In this document: positions 1 to 6,363 of the stretch, one piece after another | Position numbering within the stretch: the first letter of the stretch is position 1 | Layout: the number at the start of each line of letters is the position of its first letter | Origin: Oceanospirillaceae bacterium | Lineage (GTDB): Bacteria > Pseudomonadota > Gammaproteobacteria > Pseudomonadales > Balneatricaceae | NCBI GenBank assembly: GCA_003497765.1 | Contig: DNNY01000025.1 | Span: 1 to 6,876 of the forward strand | Reading direction: 5' to 3' | Length of the DNA: 6,876 nucleotides | Translations under genes and position numbers: made by a program | The notes under the pieces: model-generated | The model's input: only the letters and a program-made list of their open reading frames with translations | Told to the model about the DNA's origin: nothing | The model's database searches: none

Positions 1-303
1 TTTATCTCAGAGGCCATGCCTGCTGATAATCAACTCAATTTATTTTTGGATATCCCCTACAAACAAGCGCAAATCAGCCAGCGCTTCACTATGCAACAGA
101 AGCGAAAAATGCGCAGCAAGGAACTGCATTATCTAGATCATCCAAATTTGGTTATGTTGGTTCGTTTTGATCCTTACACACCTAAAATCGGGCCTTTACC
201 AAGGCCAGAAAATCAGGCCGATGCCTCACAGCAACCCTCTCAGTCCGGGGTGATCATAAGTCCCTTAGAAACAGCCACAAATGTGACAATTGAAGGCCAA
301 TAG
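1..303 (+). CDS. csiV: CsiV-family protein, C-terminal part (5' end outside window)
   Basis: The reading frame is open from base 1 with no stop before TAG at 301-303, so the ATG at 16 is probably internal and this is the last ~100 codons of a longer gene. The diagnostic stretch is RKMRSKELHYLDHP (about residues 35-48 of the visible part), followed by a hydrophobic LVMLVRFDPY strand. This strongly resembles the C-terminal block of the CsiV family, whose Vibrio cholerae member is a periplasmic, peptidoglycan-binding protein linked to cell-shape and LpoA/PBP1A function. The signal peptide expected for the family would lie upstream and cannot be seen. After that block comes a polar, proline- and glutamine-rich tail of about 45 residues that looks disordered and lineage-specific. 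In many gammaproteobacteria the gene sits near mfd, which would be to the left. Family assignment is fairly firm; function is by homology only. Confidence 0.75.
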   Translation, partial: FISEAMPADNQLNLFLDIPYKQAQISQRFTMQQKRKMRSKELHYLDHPNLVMLVRFDPYTPKIGPLPRPENQADASQQPSQSGVIISPLETATNVTIEGQ

Positions 304-307
304 CCCA

Positions 308-901
308 TTAGTTATATCGCGCTGTAAATTCGTCACAGCATGTCGCTAGCAAAGCATCTAAACGATGTTGTTGATGATGCTTTATCGCTCTTGGGTACCT
401 TGGTTGCAGACGATCATTATGCCAATCTTGCCATAAATGAGTAGTCTCTAGAAACTCTCTAGCATAGCTCTCATCCACTTCCAGACAACCTAATAAAATA
501 ACATCTAAATAGGCTTGGGAAATGGGATTAAACTGGGCTTTATGGGGGTCTTCAGGGTAGATATACACCCAGATTGTATTATCATCAGACAACTTATACT
601 GCCCAGGTAATAGATAACTAACTTGTTCTTGTGACAAGGTATGACGAACATAGCCGCGCTCACGAATATCAAACTTTGCTAATTCTTCCTGAGGCACTTC
701 AAACAGCACACCATTACAATCACTATCTTTATCTGGCCTTACGCCCACAGCGCGCATATTGGTGCCAGCAAAACTTACCCAATACCTTTTAAGCCCCTGC
801 ACTCTTACTGGTATCGAGTTACCTGCAGTCCCGGTAACACGGCGACTGGCACTATTTATCAAACTGCCATATGCAAAAATATATTGCTTAGCTACCATCA
901 T
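308..901 (-). CDS. Gamma-glutamylcyclotransferase-like family protein
   Basis: Predicted cytoplasmic protein of about 197 residues with the gamma-glutamylcyclotransferase (GGCT/AIG2-like) fold. Members usually release 5-oxoproline from gamma-glutamyl amines or peptides, although many bacterial ones are uncharacterised. Counting from the ATG at 898, the substrate-loop motif YGSL is at residues 10-13 (FAYGSLI). The likely catalytic glutamate is E80 in FDIRERGY, matching the family's D-x-R-E-x-GY pattern, so the active site looks intact. Two ATGs are adjacent (901 and 898), and either may be used. The frame stays open to 1069, but that extension lies wholly inside the channel gene and does not resemble the family, so I reject it. 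The start overlaps the end of the channel gene by 11-14 bases with no clear ribosome-binding site, which suggests translational coupling as third gene of the operon. The exact substrate is unknown. Confidence 0.85.
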   Translation of the reverse strand: MMVAKQYIFAYGSLINSASRRVTGTAGNSIPVRVQGLKRYWVSFAGTNMRAVGVRPDKDSDCNGVLFEVPQEELAKFDIRERGYVRHTLSQEQVSYLLPGQYKLSDDNTIWVYIYPEDPHKAQFNPISQAYLDVILLGCLEVDESYAREFLETTHLWQDWHNDRLQPRYPRAIKHHQQHRLDALLATCCDEFTARYN

Positions 902-1970
902 TACTATCAGTTGCTGCTTGATTAACAAACAATGTTTGCGTTGGGAACGCAAACTCTGCACCATGCTGTTCAACAATGACAGCAATAGTCTGTAACAACT
1001 CATGCTTAATAATATGGAACTCTGTCCATACCGTGGTTTTAGTAAAACAGTAAACAATGAAATCAACACTATGTTGGTTAAATTGGTTTACATTTACCAT
1101 TAAGGTTTGTTCAGTATCGATTTCAGGGTGAGCCAATAGCATGGCTTTGATATCAGCAACAATGACATCAGCCTGAGCACGATCAGCATAGCGTAAGCCA
1201 AAGGTTTCATAAAAACGGCGATTTCGCATGCGCGATGGATTTTCTACGGCAATATTAGCAAAGGTGGAATTAGGCACATACAAAGGCCGGTTATCAAAAG
1301 TCCTTATACGTGTTACTCGCCAGCCAATATGTTCAACGGTACCTTCAATATCTTTATCTGGTGAGCGTATCGAGTCTCCGACCCCAAATTGTCGATCCAT
1401 ATAGATCATTAAACCACCAAAAAAGTTAGCCAACATATCCTTTGCAGCAAACGCAAAGGCAATACCACCGACACCACCAAAGGCCAAAACACCTGAAACA
1501 GACAAGCCAAATAGTTGCATTAAAATAAGTATAGAACTAACCACTAAAAAGATTTTTAATAACTTACCAACAGCCTCGGCAGTCACGGCATCCCAGGCAA
1601 TACGGTTGGCTGATGGACAGAGTAAAACAGCTTGTAAAACATTAATTAGACGCAATAAAAACCAAGTGATAAAAATAACTAATACAGGTTCTCTAATAGT
1701 GCTTAATAAGCTCGCTACCCAAACGGTATAAGCACCAGTAAGGACTTCACCTATCCAGCTTATACCCAAAAACCATAAACCAGCTAACAATGGCCTACGA
1801 GCTGACTGTAATAAAGCCAAATCCAGCTTTTCTTCACTGGCAGCAAAACGGTGCATCCACCGCCCTGTTAACCACTGGGCCAAGATCACGAGCAGCAACA
1901 AAAGCACTATTTTTAACAGTAATTGGTAGCCCTCAAGACCGTTAAATAGCGAATTGAATTCTTCAAGCAT
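888..1970 (-). CDS. ynaI: Mechanosensitive channel of the MscS family, YnaI type
   Basis: Inner-membrane small-conductance mechanosensitive channel that would open under membrane tension on hypo-osmotic shock. From the ATG at 1970 (360 residues) there are about five hydrophobic helices near 16-34, 61-79, 95-117, 135-155 and the pore-lining 159-187, followed by the soluble beta and alpha/beta cytoplasmic domain. It closely follows E. coli YnaI (343 residues): the GLSVSG and GGVGG (165-169) pore-helix segments, the loop IRSPDKDIEGTVEHIGWR (201-218), TFDNRPLYVPN (224-234), VENPSRMRNRR (242-252) and YCFTKTTVW (307-315). The five-helix layout also fits YnaI rather than three-helix MscS. An in-frame ATG lies upstream at 1979, but AAGGAG (1981-1986) is only 1 base from it and 10 bases from the ATG at 1970, which I therefore prefer. 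It is second in an operon behind the TetR gene. Ion selectivity cannot be read reliably. Confidence 0.9.
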   Translation of the reverse strand: MLEEFNSLFNGLEGYQLLLKIVLLLLLVILAQWLTGRWMHRFAASEEKLDLALLQSARRPLLAGLWFLGISWIGEVLTGAYTVWVASLLSTIREPVLVIFITWFLLRLINVLQAVLLCPSANRIAWDAVTAEAVGKLLKIFLVVSSILILMQLFGLSVSGVLAFGGVGGIAFAFAAKDMLANFFGGLMIYMDRQFGVGDSIRSPDKDIEGTVEHIGWRVTRIRTFDNRPLYVPNSTFANIAVENPSRMRNRRFYETFGLRYADRAQADVIVADIKAMLLAHPEIDTEQTLMVNVNQFNQHSVDFIVYCFTKTTVWTEFHIIKHELLQTIAVIVEQHGAEFAFPTQTLFVNQAATDSNDGS

Positions 1971-1980
1971 GGGGTCCATT

Positions 1981-1986
1981 CTCCTT
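1981..1986 (-). promoter_or_regulatory. Strong Shine-Dalgarno AAGGAG that decides the channel start
   Basis: The minus strand reads TAAGGAG, so the stop codon of the upstream regulator gene (1987-1985) overlaps the ribosome-binding site of the channel gene. Spacing is 1 base to the ATG at 1979 and 10 bases to the ATG at 1970, so only the latter is plausible for normal initiation. The arrangement suggests ribosomes finishing the regulator can re-initiate on the channel. Confidence 0.7.
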
Positions 1987-2638
1987 AAGCTAAGTTCTCG
2001 ATGGCAACGACAGGTGCTTCCGAAGCCGAAACTAGGGTTGTGATCAGTTGTTGCAAAATTTCAGGTAAAGCGCGCTGTTGATGGTATTCAGCTTCACAAA
2101 TAGCCATTAATGCATCGCTATTTGAGAGGGTAAATACCATCATGCCTAATAATTGGTGAAAGCGCCAGAAAAACTGCTCATGATCCATGGCTGGCATATG
2201 GCTACGAATGGCTTGCATAAAGAGCATAAATACGGGCCCATATTGGTGCGTTAAATGCTTCCGCAAATGACCTTGTGATTGGCTATAGGCCGAATTAATC
2301 AAGCGCGCCAAGAGGATTAAACGAGTAGGATTGCCACGAGCAATGCGTAATGCCTCGTGTAATAAACCTTCATATAATTTGGTTAGGGCTTCATGGTGAC
2401 TAACTTGGATGGTGGAGGCAGCATGTAATTGGGTTTTTAAACCAACGGAAAGGGGATCAAAAAAACGGTCTGTAACCGCCTGAATAAGGCCTTTTTTAGA
2501 CCCAAAATGATAATTTACCGCCGCCAGATTGACACCCGCTTTGCTAGTGATTGTGCGTAACGAGGTTTCCACAAACCCATGGGCACCAAATTCAACCTCA
2601 GCAACATCAAGAATACGCTCAACTGTGGTTTTCTTCAC
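1985..2638 (-). CDS. psrA: TetR-family transcriptional regulator, PsrA type
   Basis: DNA-binding repressor or activator of 217 residues starting at GTG (2638-2636), supported by AGGA (2646-2649) seven bases upstream. The N-terminal helix-turn-helix (about 27-46) contains TSLRTITSKAGVNLAAVNYHFGSKKGLIQAV, written here only as the span 26-55, and is nearly identical to Pseudomonas PsrA. The ligand domain also matches PsrA, notably SQSQGHLR (119-126) and the FWRFHQLLG segment (157-165). In Pseudomonas, PsrA responds to long-chain fatty acids and regulates rpoS, itself and fatty-acid degradation. That role here is inference. It heads an operon with the channel and the cyclotransferase-like gene and is divergent from an MFS transporter, an arrangement typical of local regulators. 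Palindromes upstream resemble the PsrA operator, suggesting autoregulation. It could be a PsrA paralogue with another ligand. Confidence 0.85.
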   Translation of the reverse strand: MKKTTVERILDVAEVEFGAHGFVETSLRTITSKAGVNLAAVNYHFGSKKGLIQAVTDRFFDPLSVGLKTQLHAASTIQVSHHEALTKLYEGLLHEALRIARGNPTRLILLARLINSAYSQSQGHLRKHLTHQYGPVFMLFMQAIRSHMPAMDHEQFFWRFHQLLGMMVFTLSNSDALMAICEAEYHQQRALPEILQQLITTLVSASEAPVVAIENLA

Positions 2639-2645
2639 GAGTAAT

Positions 2646-2649
2646 TCCT
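2646..2649 (-). promoter_or_regulatory. Shine-Dalgarno AGGA for the GTG-started regulator
   Basis: AGGA on the minus strand lies 7 bases before the GTG at 2638. No ATG occurs near it in frame upstream of the conserved PsrA-like N-terminus, so this site supports the GTG as the real start. Confidence 0.6.
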
Positions 2650-2663
2650 GTTTACTTATTTTT

Positions 2664-2685
2664 GTTTAAAACGTTTGTTTCAAAC
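2664..2685. promoter_or_regulatory. Candidate PsrA-type operator (overlapping palindromes)
   Basis: Three overlapping perfect palindromes occupy 22 bases: GTTT-A-AAAC (2664-2672), AAACGTTT (2669-2676) and GTTTG-TTT-CAAAC (2673-2685). On the minus strand, 2681-2668 reads GAAAC-AAAC-GTTTT, which fits the Pseudomonas PsrA consensus (G/C)AAAC-N2-4-GTTT(G/C) at all but the last base. It lies 26-47 bases upstream of the regulator's GTG. It also overlaps a possible minus-strand promoter, with TTGAAA at 2683-2678 and AATAAG at 2660-2655, separated by 17 bases. That promoter would leave a very short leader, so it is uncertain. Binding would plausibly give autorepression. Control of the transporter on the other side, 127 bases away, is less certain. 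Confidence 0.55.
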
Positions 2686-2705
2686 TAACATGAATAGTGT
2701 TTAGG

Positions 2706-2711
2706 TACAAT
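2706..2711 (+). promoter_or_regulatory. Possible -10 box (TACAAT) for the rightward genes
   Basis: TACAAT differs from the sigma-70 -10 consensus at one position and lies about 100 bases upstream of the transporter ATG, next to the candidate operator. No convincing -35 box lies 16-18 bases before it, so this is a weak call. A second near-match, TTTAAT at 2788-2793, likewise lacks a -35 partner. Confidence 0.2.
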
Positions 2712-2811
2712 ACTGATGGGGGCTAAAGAGGTTTCTAACTACTTAACTGGCTAGTGCATTGGCCTATCTAATCAGTTAGCATAAGTCTTTAATCTACAGC
2801 TGGTCAGAATA

Positions 2812-3984
2812 ATGCTATTGCCCCATTTATCCCGCAATGTATGGCTACTTTGCCTAGCTCAAATATTTGCCTTTACTGGCACCAATGTAACGATCTTTTT
2901 AGGGGGAATCATTGGTGGACTATTAGCACCTGCGCCTATTCTTTCCACTTTACCTGTGGCACTAATGATTGTAGGGGTAACTTGCGGCACCATTCCAGCT
3001 AGTATATTTGCCAGTATCTATGGCCGTCGCTTAGGCTTTATTGGCGCCGCTTGTTTTGCCAGTGGTATGTGCCTAATTGGGGCTTGGTCAATTGCTACTA
3101 ATAGCTTTGGGGTATATTGTTTAGTCTGCTTTGGCATGGGCATCAGCGTTGCTTTTGTGCATCAATATCGTTTTGCCGCCGCCGAAAGCGTAGCAGCAAA
3201 ATATGCCCCACAAGCAATTTCAGCGATTCTATTAGCTGGTATAGCGGGTGCTTTTTTAGGGCCGAATATAGCTAATTTAACCAAAGATCTATGGCCAGCA
3301 AGTACCTTTGTTGGTTCTTATCTAGCACTTTCCATAATGGTACTAATGCCCGCATTGATCCTATTTTGGTTAGAAGATTATCAACCAGCAGCAACTACTC
3401 GCCCAACACAGGGTCGTTCTCTAACTACTCTTGCTAGGCAACCTAACTTTATCCTCGCCATTATGGCTTCTGGGGTTAGTTATGCAGTGATGAGTTTTCT
3501 TATGACTGCCACACCCATTAGTATGCATATTGTGGACGGCCATAGTTTGCACCACACTGGTATTGTCATTCAGTGGCATATTGTGGGTATGTTTTTACCC
3601 TCTCTCTTTACCGGCAAACTGATTGGCCGCTATGGCCATCATAAGATTATGTTATTTGGCGTTACCGCTTTACTTACCTGTATTCTTGTCAGTCAATTTG
3701 ACCAATCTGTTATTGGTTACTGGATTGGCCTAGTACTTTTGGGTGTGGGGTGGAATTTTCTCTTTGTGGCCGGCACAGCCCTGCTTATAACCTGTTATCG
3801 TGAGAACGAAAAATATCAGGCACAGGCATTAAATGAGTTTTTGGTATTTGGTTTACAAGCCATCGCATCCCTTTCCGCTGGCTGGTTATTAACCTTAACG
3901 AGTTGGCAAGCCATTAATTTAATGTGCATTCCCCTAGCGGTCATTCTCGTGGGGACAATTTTGTGGGCCAGAGGCTATAAATAG
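2812..3984 (+). CDS. MFS transporter, substrate unknown
   Basis: Integral membrane carrier of 390 residues, the usual length for a 12-helix major facilitator, with most of the sequence hydrophobic. A motif-A-like loop YGRRLGF lies at 70-76 between helices 2 and 3. Its counterpart in the second half is KLIGRYGHHKIM (269-280), showing the internal duplication of the family. A polar, hydrophilic stretch at about 188-212 (DYQPAATTRPTQ...) is the expected cytoplasmic loop between helices 6 and 7. The ATG at 2812 is the first possible standard start after an in-frame TAA at 2782; its ribosome-binding site is weak. It is divergent from the PsrA-type regulator and upstream of the deaminase, so it may be regulated by the former or functionally tied to the latter. 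Direction of transport and substrate cannot be deduced. Confidence 0.85.
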   Translation: MLLPHLSRNVWLLCLAQIFAFTGTNVTIFLGGIIGGLLAPAPILSTLPVALMIVGVTCGTIPASIFASIYGRRLGFIGAACFASGMCLIGAWSIATNSFGVYCLVCFGMGISVAFVHQYRFAAAESVAAKYAPQAISAILLAGIAGAFLGPNIANLTKDLWPASTFVGSYLALSIMVLMPALILFWLEDYQPAATTRPTQGRSLTTLARQPNFILAIMASGVSYAVMSFLMTATPISMHIVDGHSLHHTGIVIQWHIVGMFLPSLFTGKLIGRYGHHKIMLFGVTALLTCILVSQFDQSVIGYWIGLVLLGVGWNFLFVAGTALLITCYRENEKYQAQALNEFLVFGLQAIASLSAGWLLTLTSWQAINLMCIPLAVILVGTILWARGYK

Positions 3985-4003
3985 TAATAAATATATGATG
4001 GTT

Positions 4004-4042
4004 GCTTAGTTACTGGTTTGTTACACTAAGCTCAATTTTTTT
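4004..4042 (+). terminator. Weak candidate intrinsic terminator or attenuator
   Basis: A perfect 7-bp inverted repeat, GCTTAGT (4004-4010) and ACTAAGC (4025-4031), encloses a 14-base loop and is followed after four bases by seven T (4036-4042). It lies 20 bases past the transporter stop and ahead of the deaminase gene. The stem is short with only three G-C pairs, the loop is large and the T run is offset, so termination would be partial at best. Confidence 0.35.
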
Positions 4043-4069
4043 AAATGTTGATCATATAGACAAATATAC

Positions 4070-5428
4070 ATGACTAAAGCAAAGCGCATATGGCTGAAAA
4101 ACCCGCAGGCCATCTTAGCTAATCAGGCTGAACATGGTTTGGTTATTGAAAATGGCATTATTGCCGAGCTTATTGGCGCAGGACAAGAACCAAGTAAGGA
4201 TTGCGATAGTATTATTGATGCTAGTCAATGGGTGGTTATACCTGGCCTGATTAATGGTCATCATCATTTCTACCAAACCTTAACCCGTGCCCTTCCCCAA
4301 GCCCTAAATAAACCGCTGTTTAACTGGCTCAAGAGTCTTTATCCAGTATGGGCAGGTTTAGAGCCAGAAATGGTTTACGAGTCAACGCGTTTGGCCCTTG
4401 CCGAGTTACTTTTATCCGGTTGTACGACAGCGGCTGATCATCATTACCTGTTCCCCCAAGGTATTACTGATGCCATGGATATTCAGGCCCAAGCCGCCGT
4501 TGAAATGGGGCTGCGTATGACCATGACTCGAGGCTCTATGAGTTTAAGTCAGGACGATGGTGGGCTCCCACCTGCGTCCACTGTACAAACTGAATCAGCC
4601 ATCATGGCTGATAGTGAACGCGTGATTCAACGTTATCATGATGCTAGCCCAGGCAGTATGTTACAAGTCGCATTAGCACCTTGCTCACCGTTTTCTGTCA
4701 CCCCAGAGTTAATGCGAGAAACGGCCAAGTTGGCAGCAGAGAAGCAAGTTATGTTGCACACTCACTTAGCTGAAACCATTGATGAAGAAAATTTTTGTCT
4801 GCAACGGTTTGGCATGCGAACCATTGATTATCTAGACAGTGTCAATTGGCTTAATGACAGAACTTGGTTAGCCCATGGCATACATTTTAATGACGATGAA
4901 ATAGCCCGCCTTGGCGCTGCAGGCACTGGCATTTGTCACTGCCCTACTTCCAATATGATGTTAGCCTCAGGAATGGCACCAGTAAGAGCCCTAGAAGCAG
5001 CTGGCAGCCCAGTTGGGCTTGGGGTTGATGGTTCGGCCTCTAATGATGGCTCCAATATGATGCAAGAAGTCAGACAAGCACTGTATTTACAACGCTTAAA
5101 ATATGGTGCTGATGTCAGTCATTTTGATGCCTTCCGTTGGGCCACAGAAGGCAGTGCGAAAATGCTAGGCCGTGATGATATCGGTAGTTTAGCAGTAGGC
5201 AAACAAGCCGACATTGCTTGTTTTAAACTGGATGATATGCGCTTTAGTGGCAGTCATGATCCTTTGGCTGCTTTATTGCTATGTGGCGCTCACCAAGCCG
5301 ATGCCGTTATGGTTCAGGGCCAGTGGCGAGTGCGAGATGGCAGCATAATGGATTTGGATATTGAAACTTTAATCAGCCGCCATCAACAAAGCGCTAAACG
5401 CTTGGTTAATAAAGTGGGATCAGTATAA
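4070..5428 (+). CDS. 8-oxoguanine deaminase-like amidohydrolase
   Basis: Cytoplasmic metal-dependent hydrolase of 452 residues, of the amidohydrolase superfamily, expected to deaminate 8-oxoguanine to urate plus ammonia (EC 3.5.4.32). It resembles the characterised Pseudomonas aeruginosa enzyme PA0142 along its length, for example RIWLKNP at the N-terminus, HHHFYQTLTRA, SGCTTAADHHYLFP, TRGSMSLS, LAPCSPFSVTPE and RFSGSHDPLAALLLCGA. Active-site residues look complete: metal ligands H64 and H66 in NGHHHF, H232 in HTHLAE with catalytic E235, H269 in WLAHG, and metal ligand D320 in GVDGSASND. The N- and C-terminal beta-sandwich segments flank the barrel. No good ribosome-binding site precedes the ATG, but no better start is in frame. 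The TAA abuts the ATG of the acetyltransferase. Related enzymes deaminate isocytosine or isoxanthopterin, so the physiological substrate remains an inference. Confidence 0.92.
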   Translation: MTKAKRIWLKNPQAILANQAEHGLVIENGIIAELIGAGQEPSKDCDSIIDASQWVVIPGLINGHHHFYQTLTRALPQALNKPLFNWLKSLYPVWAGLEPEMVYESTRLALAELLLSGCTTAADHHYLFPQGITDAMDIQAQAAVEMGLRMTMTRGSMSLSQDDGGLPPASTVQTESAIMADSERVIQRYHDASPGSMLQVALAPCSPFSVTPELMRETAKLAAEKQVMLHTHLAETIDEENFCLQRFGMRTIDYLDSVNWLNDRTWLAHGIHFNDDEIARLGAAGTGICHCPTSNMMLASGMAPVRALEAAGSPVGLGVDGSASNDGSNMMQEVRQALYLQRLKYGADVSHFDAFRWATEGSAKMLGRDDIGSLAVGKQADIACFKLDDMRFSGSHDPLAALLLCGAHQADAVMVQGQWRVRDGSIMDLDIETLISRHQQSAKRLVNKVGSV

Positions 5429-5929
5429 ATGTCTAACTCTCGCACTATTGTTCGTCAGGCTATGGTCACTGACTTAGGGGCCATTAATGATATCTACAAT
5501 TTCTATATTGAAAATACGGTAATTACCTTTGATGAGCAACCATGGCCTATTTCACAACGTGAGCAATGGTTTAGTGGGTTGCATAAAAGCAACCACAGGA
5601 TATTGGTGGCGACCCTCGAAGATAGGGTTGTTGGCTTTGCCTATACTGCCCCTTTTCGACCCAAAACAGCCTACCAACGCTCAGCAGAAGTCACGATTTA
5701 TACTAATCAAGAAGCGCTCAAAGGTACGGGTAGCGCACTGTATGAAAACTTATTAGCTAAGGCAGAAGAAAACTTTCATCGGTTATATGCAGTGATCACC
5801 TTGCCCAATGATCAATCTATTGGCCTACATAAGAAGTTTGGCTTTGCAGAGGTCGGTATGCTTGATGAGTCAGGCTTTAAGTTTGGCCAATATCATAGTG
5901 TTGCTATACTTGAGAAACGCCTTGCCTAA
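5429..5929 (+). CDS. GNAT N-acetyltransferase, phosphinothricin/MnaT-like family
   Basis: Predicted cytoplasmic acetyl-CoA-dependent N-acetyltransferase of 166 residues, normal for the Pat/Bar/MnaT branch whose members acetylate phosphinothricin, methionine sulfone or related amino-acid analogues. Family landmarks are AINDIYNFYIENTVITF (18-34), VVGFAYTAPFRPKTAY (67-82), the conserved glutamate E87 in SAEVTIY, the acetyl-CoA loop ALKGTGSAL (96-104), LPNDQSIGLHKKFGF (125-139) and a C-terminal GFKFGQYHSV (149-158). The acetyl-CoA loop has alanine where an arginine or glutamine usually begins R-x-x-G-x-G. The ATG follows the deaminase TAA with no bases between, so the two are very probably co-transcribed and translationally coupled. 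The acceptor substrate is unknown; the link to a purine deaminase may be functional or incidental. Confidence 0.88.
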   Translation: MSNSRTIVRQAMVTDLGAINDIYNFYIENTVITFDEQPWPISQREQWFSGLHKSNHRILVATLEDRVVGFAYTAPFRPKTAYQRSAEVTIYTNQEALKGTGSALYENLLAKAEENFHRLYAVITLPNDQSIGLHKKFGFAEVGMLDESGFKFGQYHSVAILEKRLA

Positions 5930-5974
5930 GATAAAGTTACACAGCTTTATTAAGCCAAACTAAAGTCTAACAAT
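5930..5974. other. Short convergent gap with a weak hairpin
   Basis: The 45 bases between the convergent acetyltransferase and small membrane-protein genes contain ATAAAG (5931-5936) and CTTTAT (5945-5950), a 6-bp inverted repeat with an 8-base loop. No T run follows on either strand and the stem has one G-C pair, so it could be a minor bidirectional terminator or chance. Confidence 0.25.
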
Positions 5975-6244
5975 TTATTCCTGCTCATCCTCAGGTTGTG
6001 CGCGCATAGCGCCGAAAATAAAGCCAAACATACCAATAAACATGGTGGTAAATAGTGCTATGGTGACATACACGTCACTATTAAAGCCACAGGACATAGT
6101 ACCAATATAGCCATCCACGGGCTGCATATAATCGGCACCACAGTATAGTTTCCCAACTAACGTTGAAACTAATGCCGTGGCTCGCTCAATAAGCATCAAA
6201 CCCCCACTCAGCAGCAGTAACGTTAAAGCCAGATTTTTTGGCAT
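5975..6244 (-). CDS. Small two-helix membrane protein of unknown function
   Basis: I do not recognise a family. The 89-residue product has a lysine near the N-terminus (K3), a hydrophobic helix from about 5 to 19 or slightly beyond, a 27-residue middle loop containing two cysteines (C35 and C52) and an aromatic/glycine-rich stretch, a second helix at about 58-80, and an acidic tail (QPEDEQE). The simplest topology is both ends in the cytoplasm with the loop in the periplasm, where the cysteines could form a disulfide. GGAG lies 7 bases before the ATG, an excellent ribosome-binding site that supports a real gene. It is convergent with the acetyltransferase and divergent from the enolase-superfamily gene, so it is probably transcribed alone. 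It could instead be a signal-anchored membrane peptide. Confidence 0.7.
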   Translation of the reverse strand: MPKNLALTLLLLSGGLMLIERATALVSTLVGKLYCGADYMQPVDGYIGTMSCGFNSDVYVTIALFTTMFIGMFGFIFGAMRAQPEDEQE

Positions 6245-6363
6245 GGGTGATCTCCAAGTGAATGCAATTAGCCAATGTTTATTTTACCTTAAAAACTAAT
6301 AAAAAATAATGGTAGCTCATTTAATCAAAGGGTAAACTGACAATAAAAAAAGAGTAGTCAGCT
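6245..6363. promoter_or_regulatory. Divergent AT-rich intergenic region
   Basis: These 119 bases must hold promoters for both the leftward small membrane protein and the rightward enolase-superfamily gene. Leftward, TAAAAT on the minus strand (6286-6281) is a near -10 box preceded by a T-rich tract that could act as an UP element, but no clear -35 box is present. Rightward I see no confident promoter; AGAG at 6351-6354 is too far from the ATG to be a good ribosome-binding site. No clear operator palindrome is visible. Confidence 0.3.

Noticed and set aside
759..995. 78-codon plus-strand frame
   Set aside because: It lies antisense across the start of the cyclotransferase-like gene and the end of the channel gene, both well supported, and its product resembles nothing and has no ribosome-binding site.
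902..1069. N-terminal extension of the cyclotransferase-like protein up to an ATG at 1069
   Set aside because: The extra residues overlap the channel coding sequence out of frame and do not resemble the family; the conserved domain begins just after the ATGs at 901/898.
2735..2779. Inverted repeats CTAACT/AGTTAG and TAACTG/CAGTTA in the transporter leader
   Set aside because: Only 6-bp stems with loops of 23 bases or more, in AT-rich sequence; they compete with each other and have no T run or known regulatory pattern, so chance is likely.
4045..4069. Alternative ATG at 4045 for the deaminase
   Set aside because: It is 25 bases upstream, out of frame with the conserved protein.
5529..5756. 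75-codon plus-strand frame inside the acetyltransferase
   Set aside because: It is a frame-shifted shadow of the clearly homologous acetyltransferase, with no independent start signal or family match.
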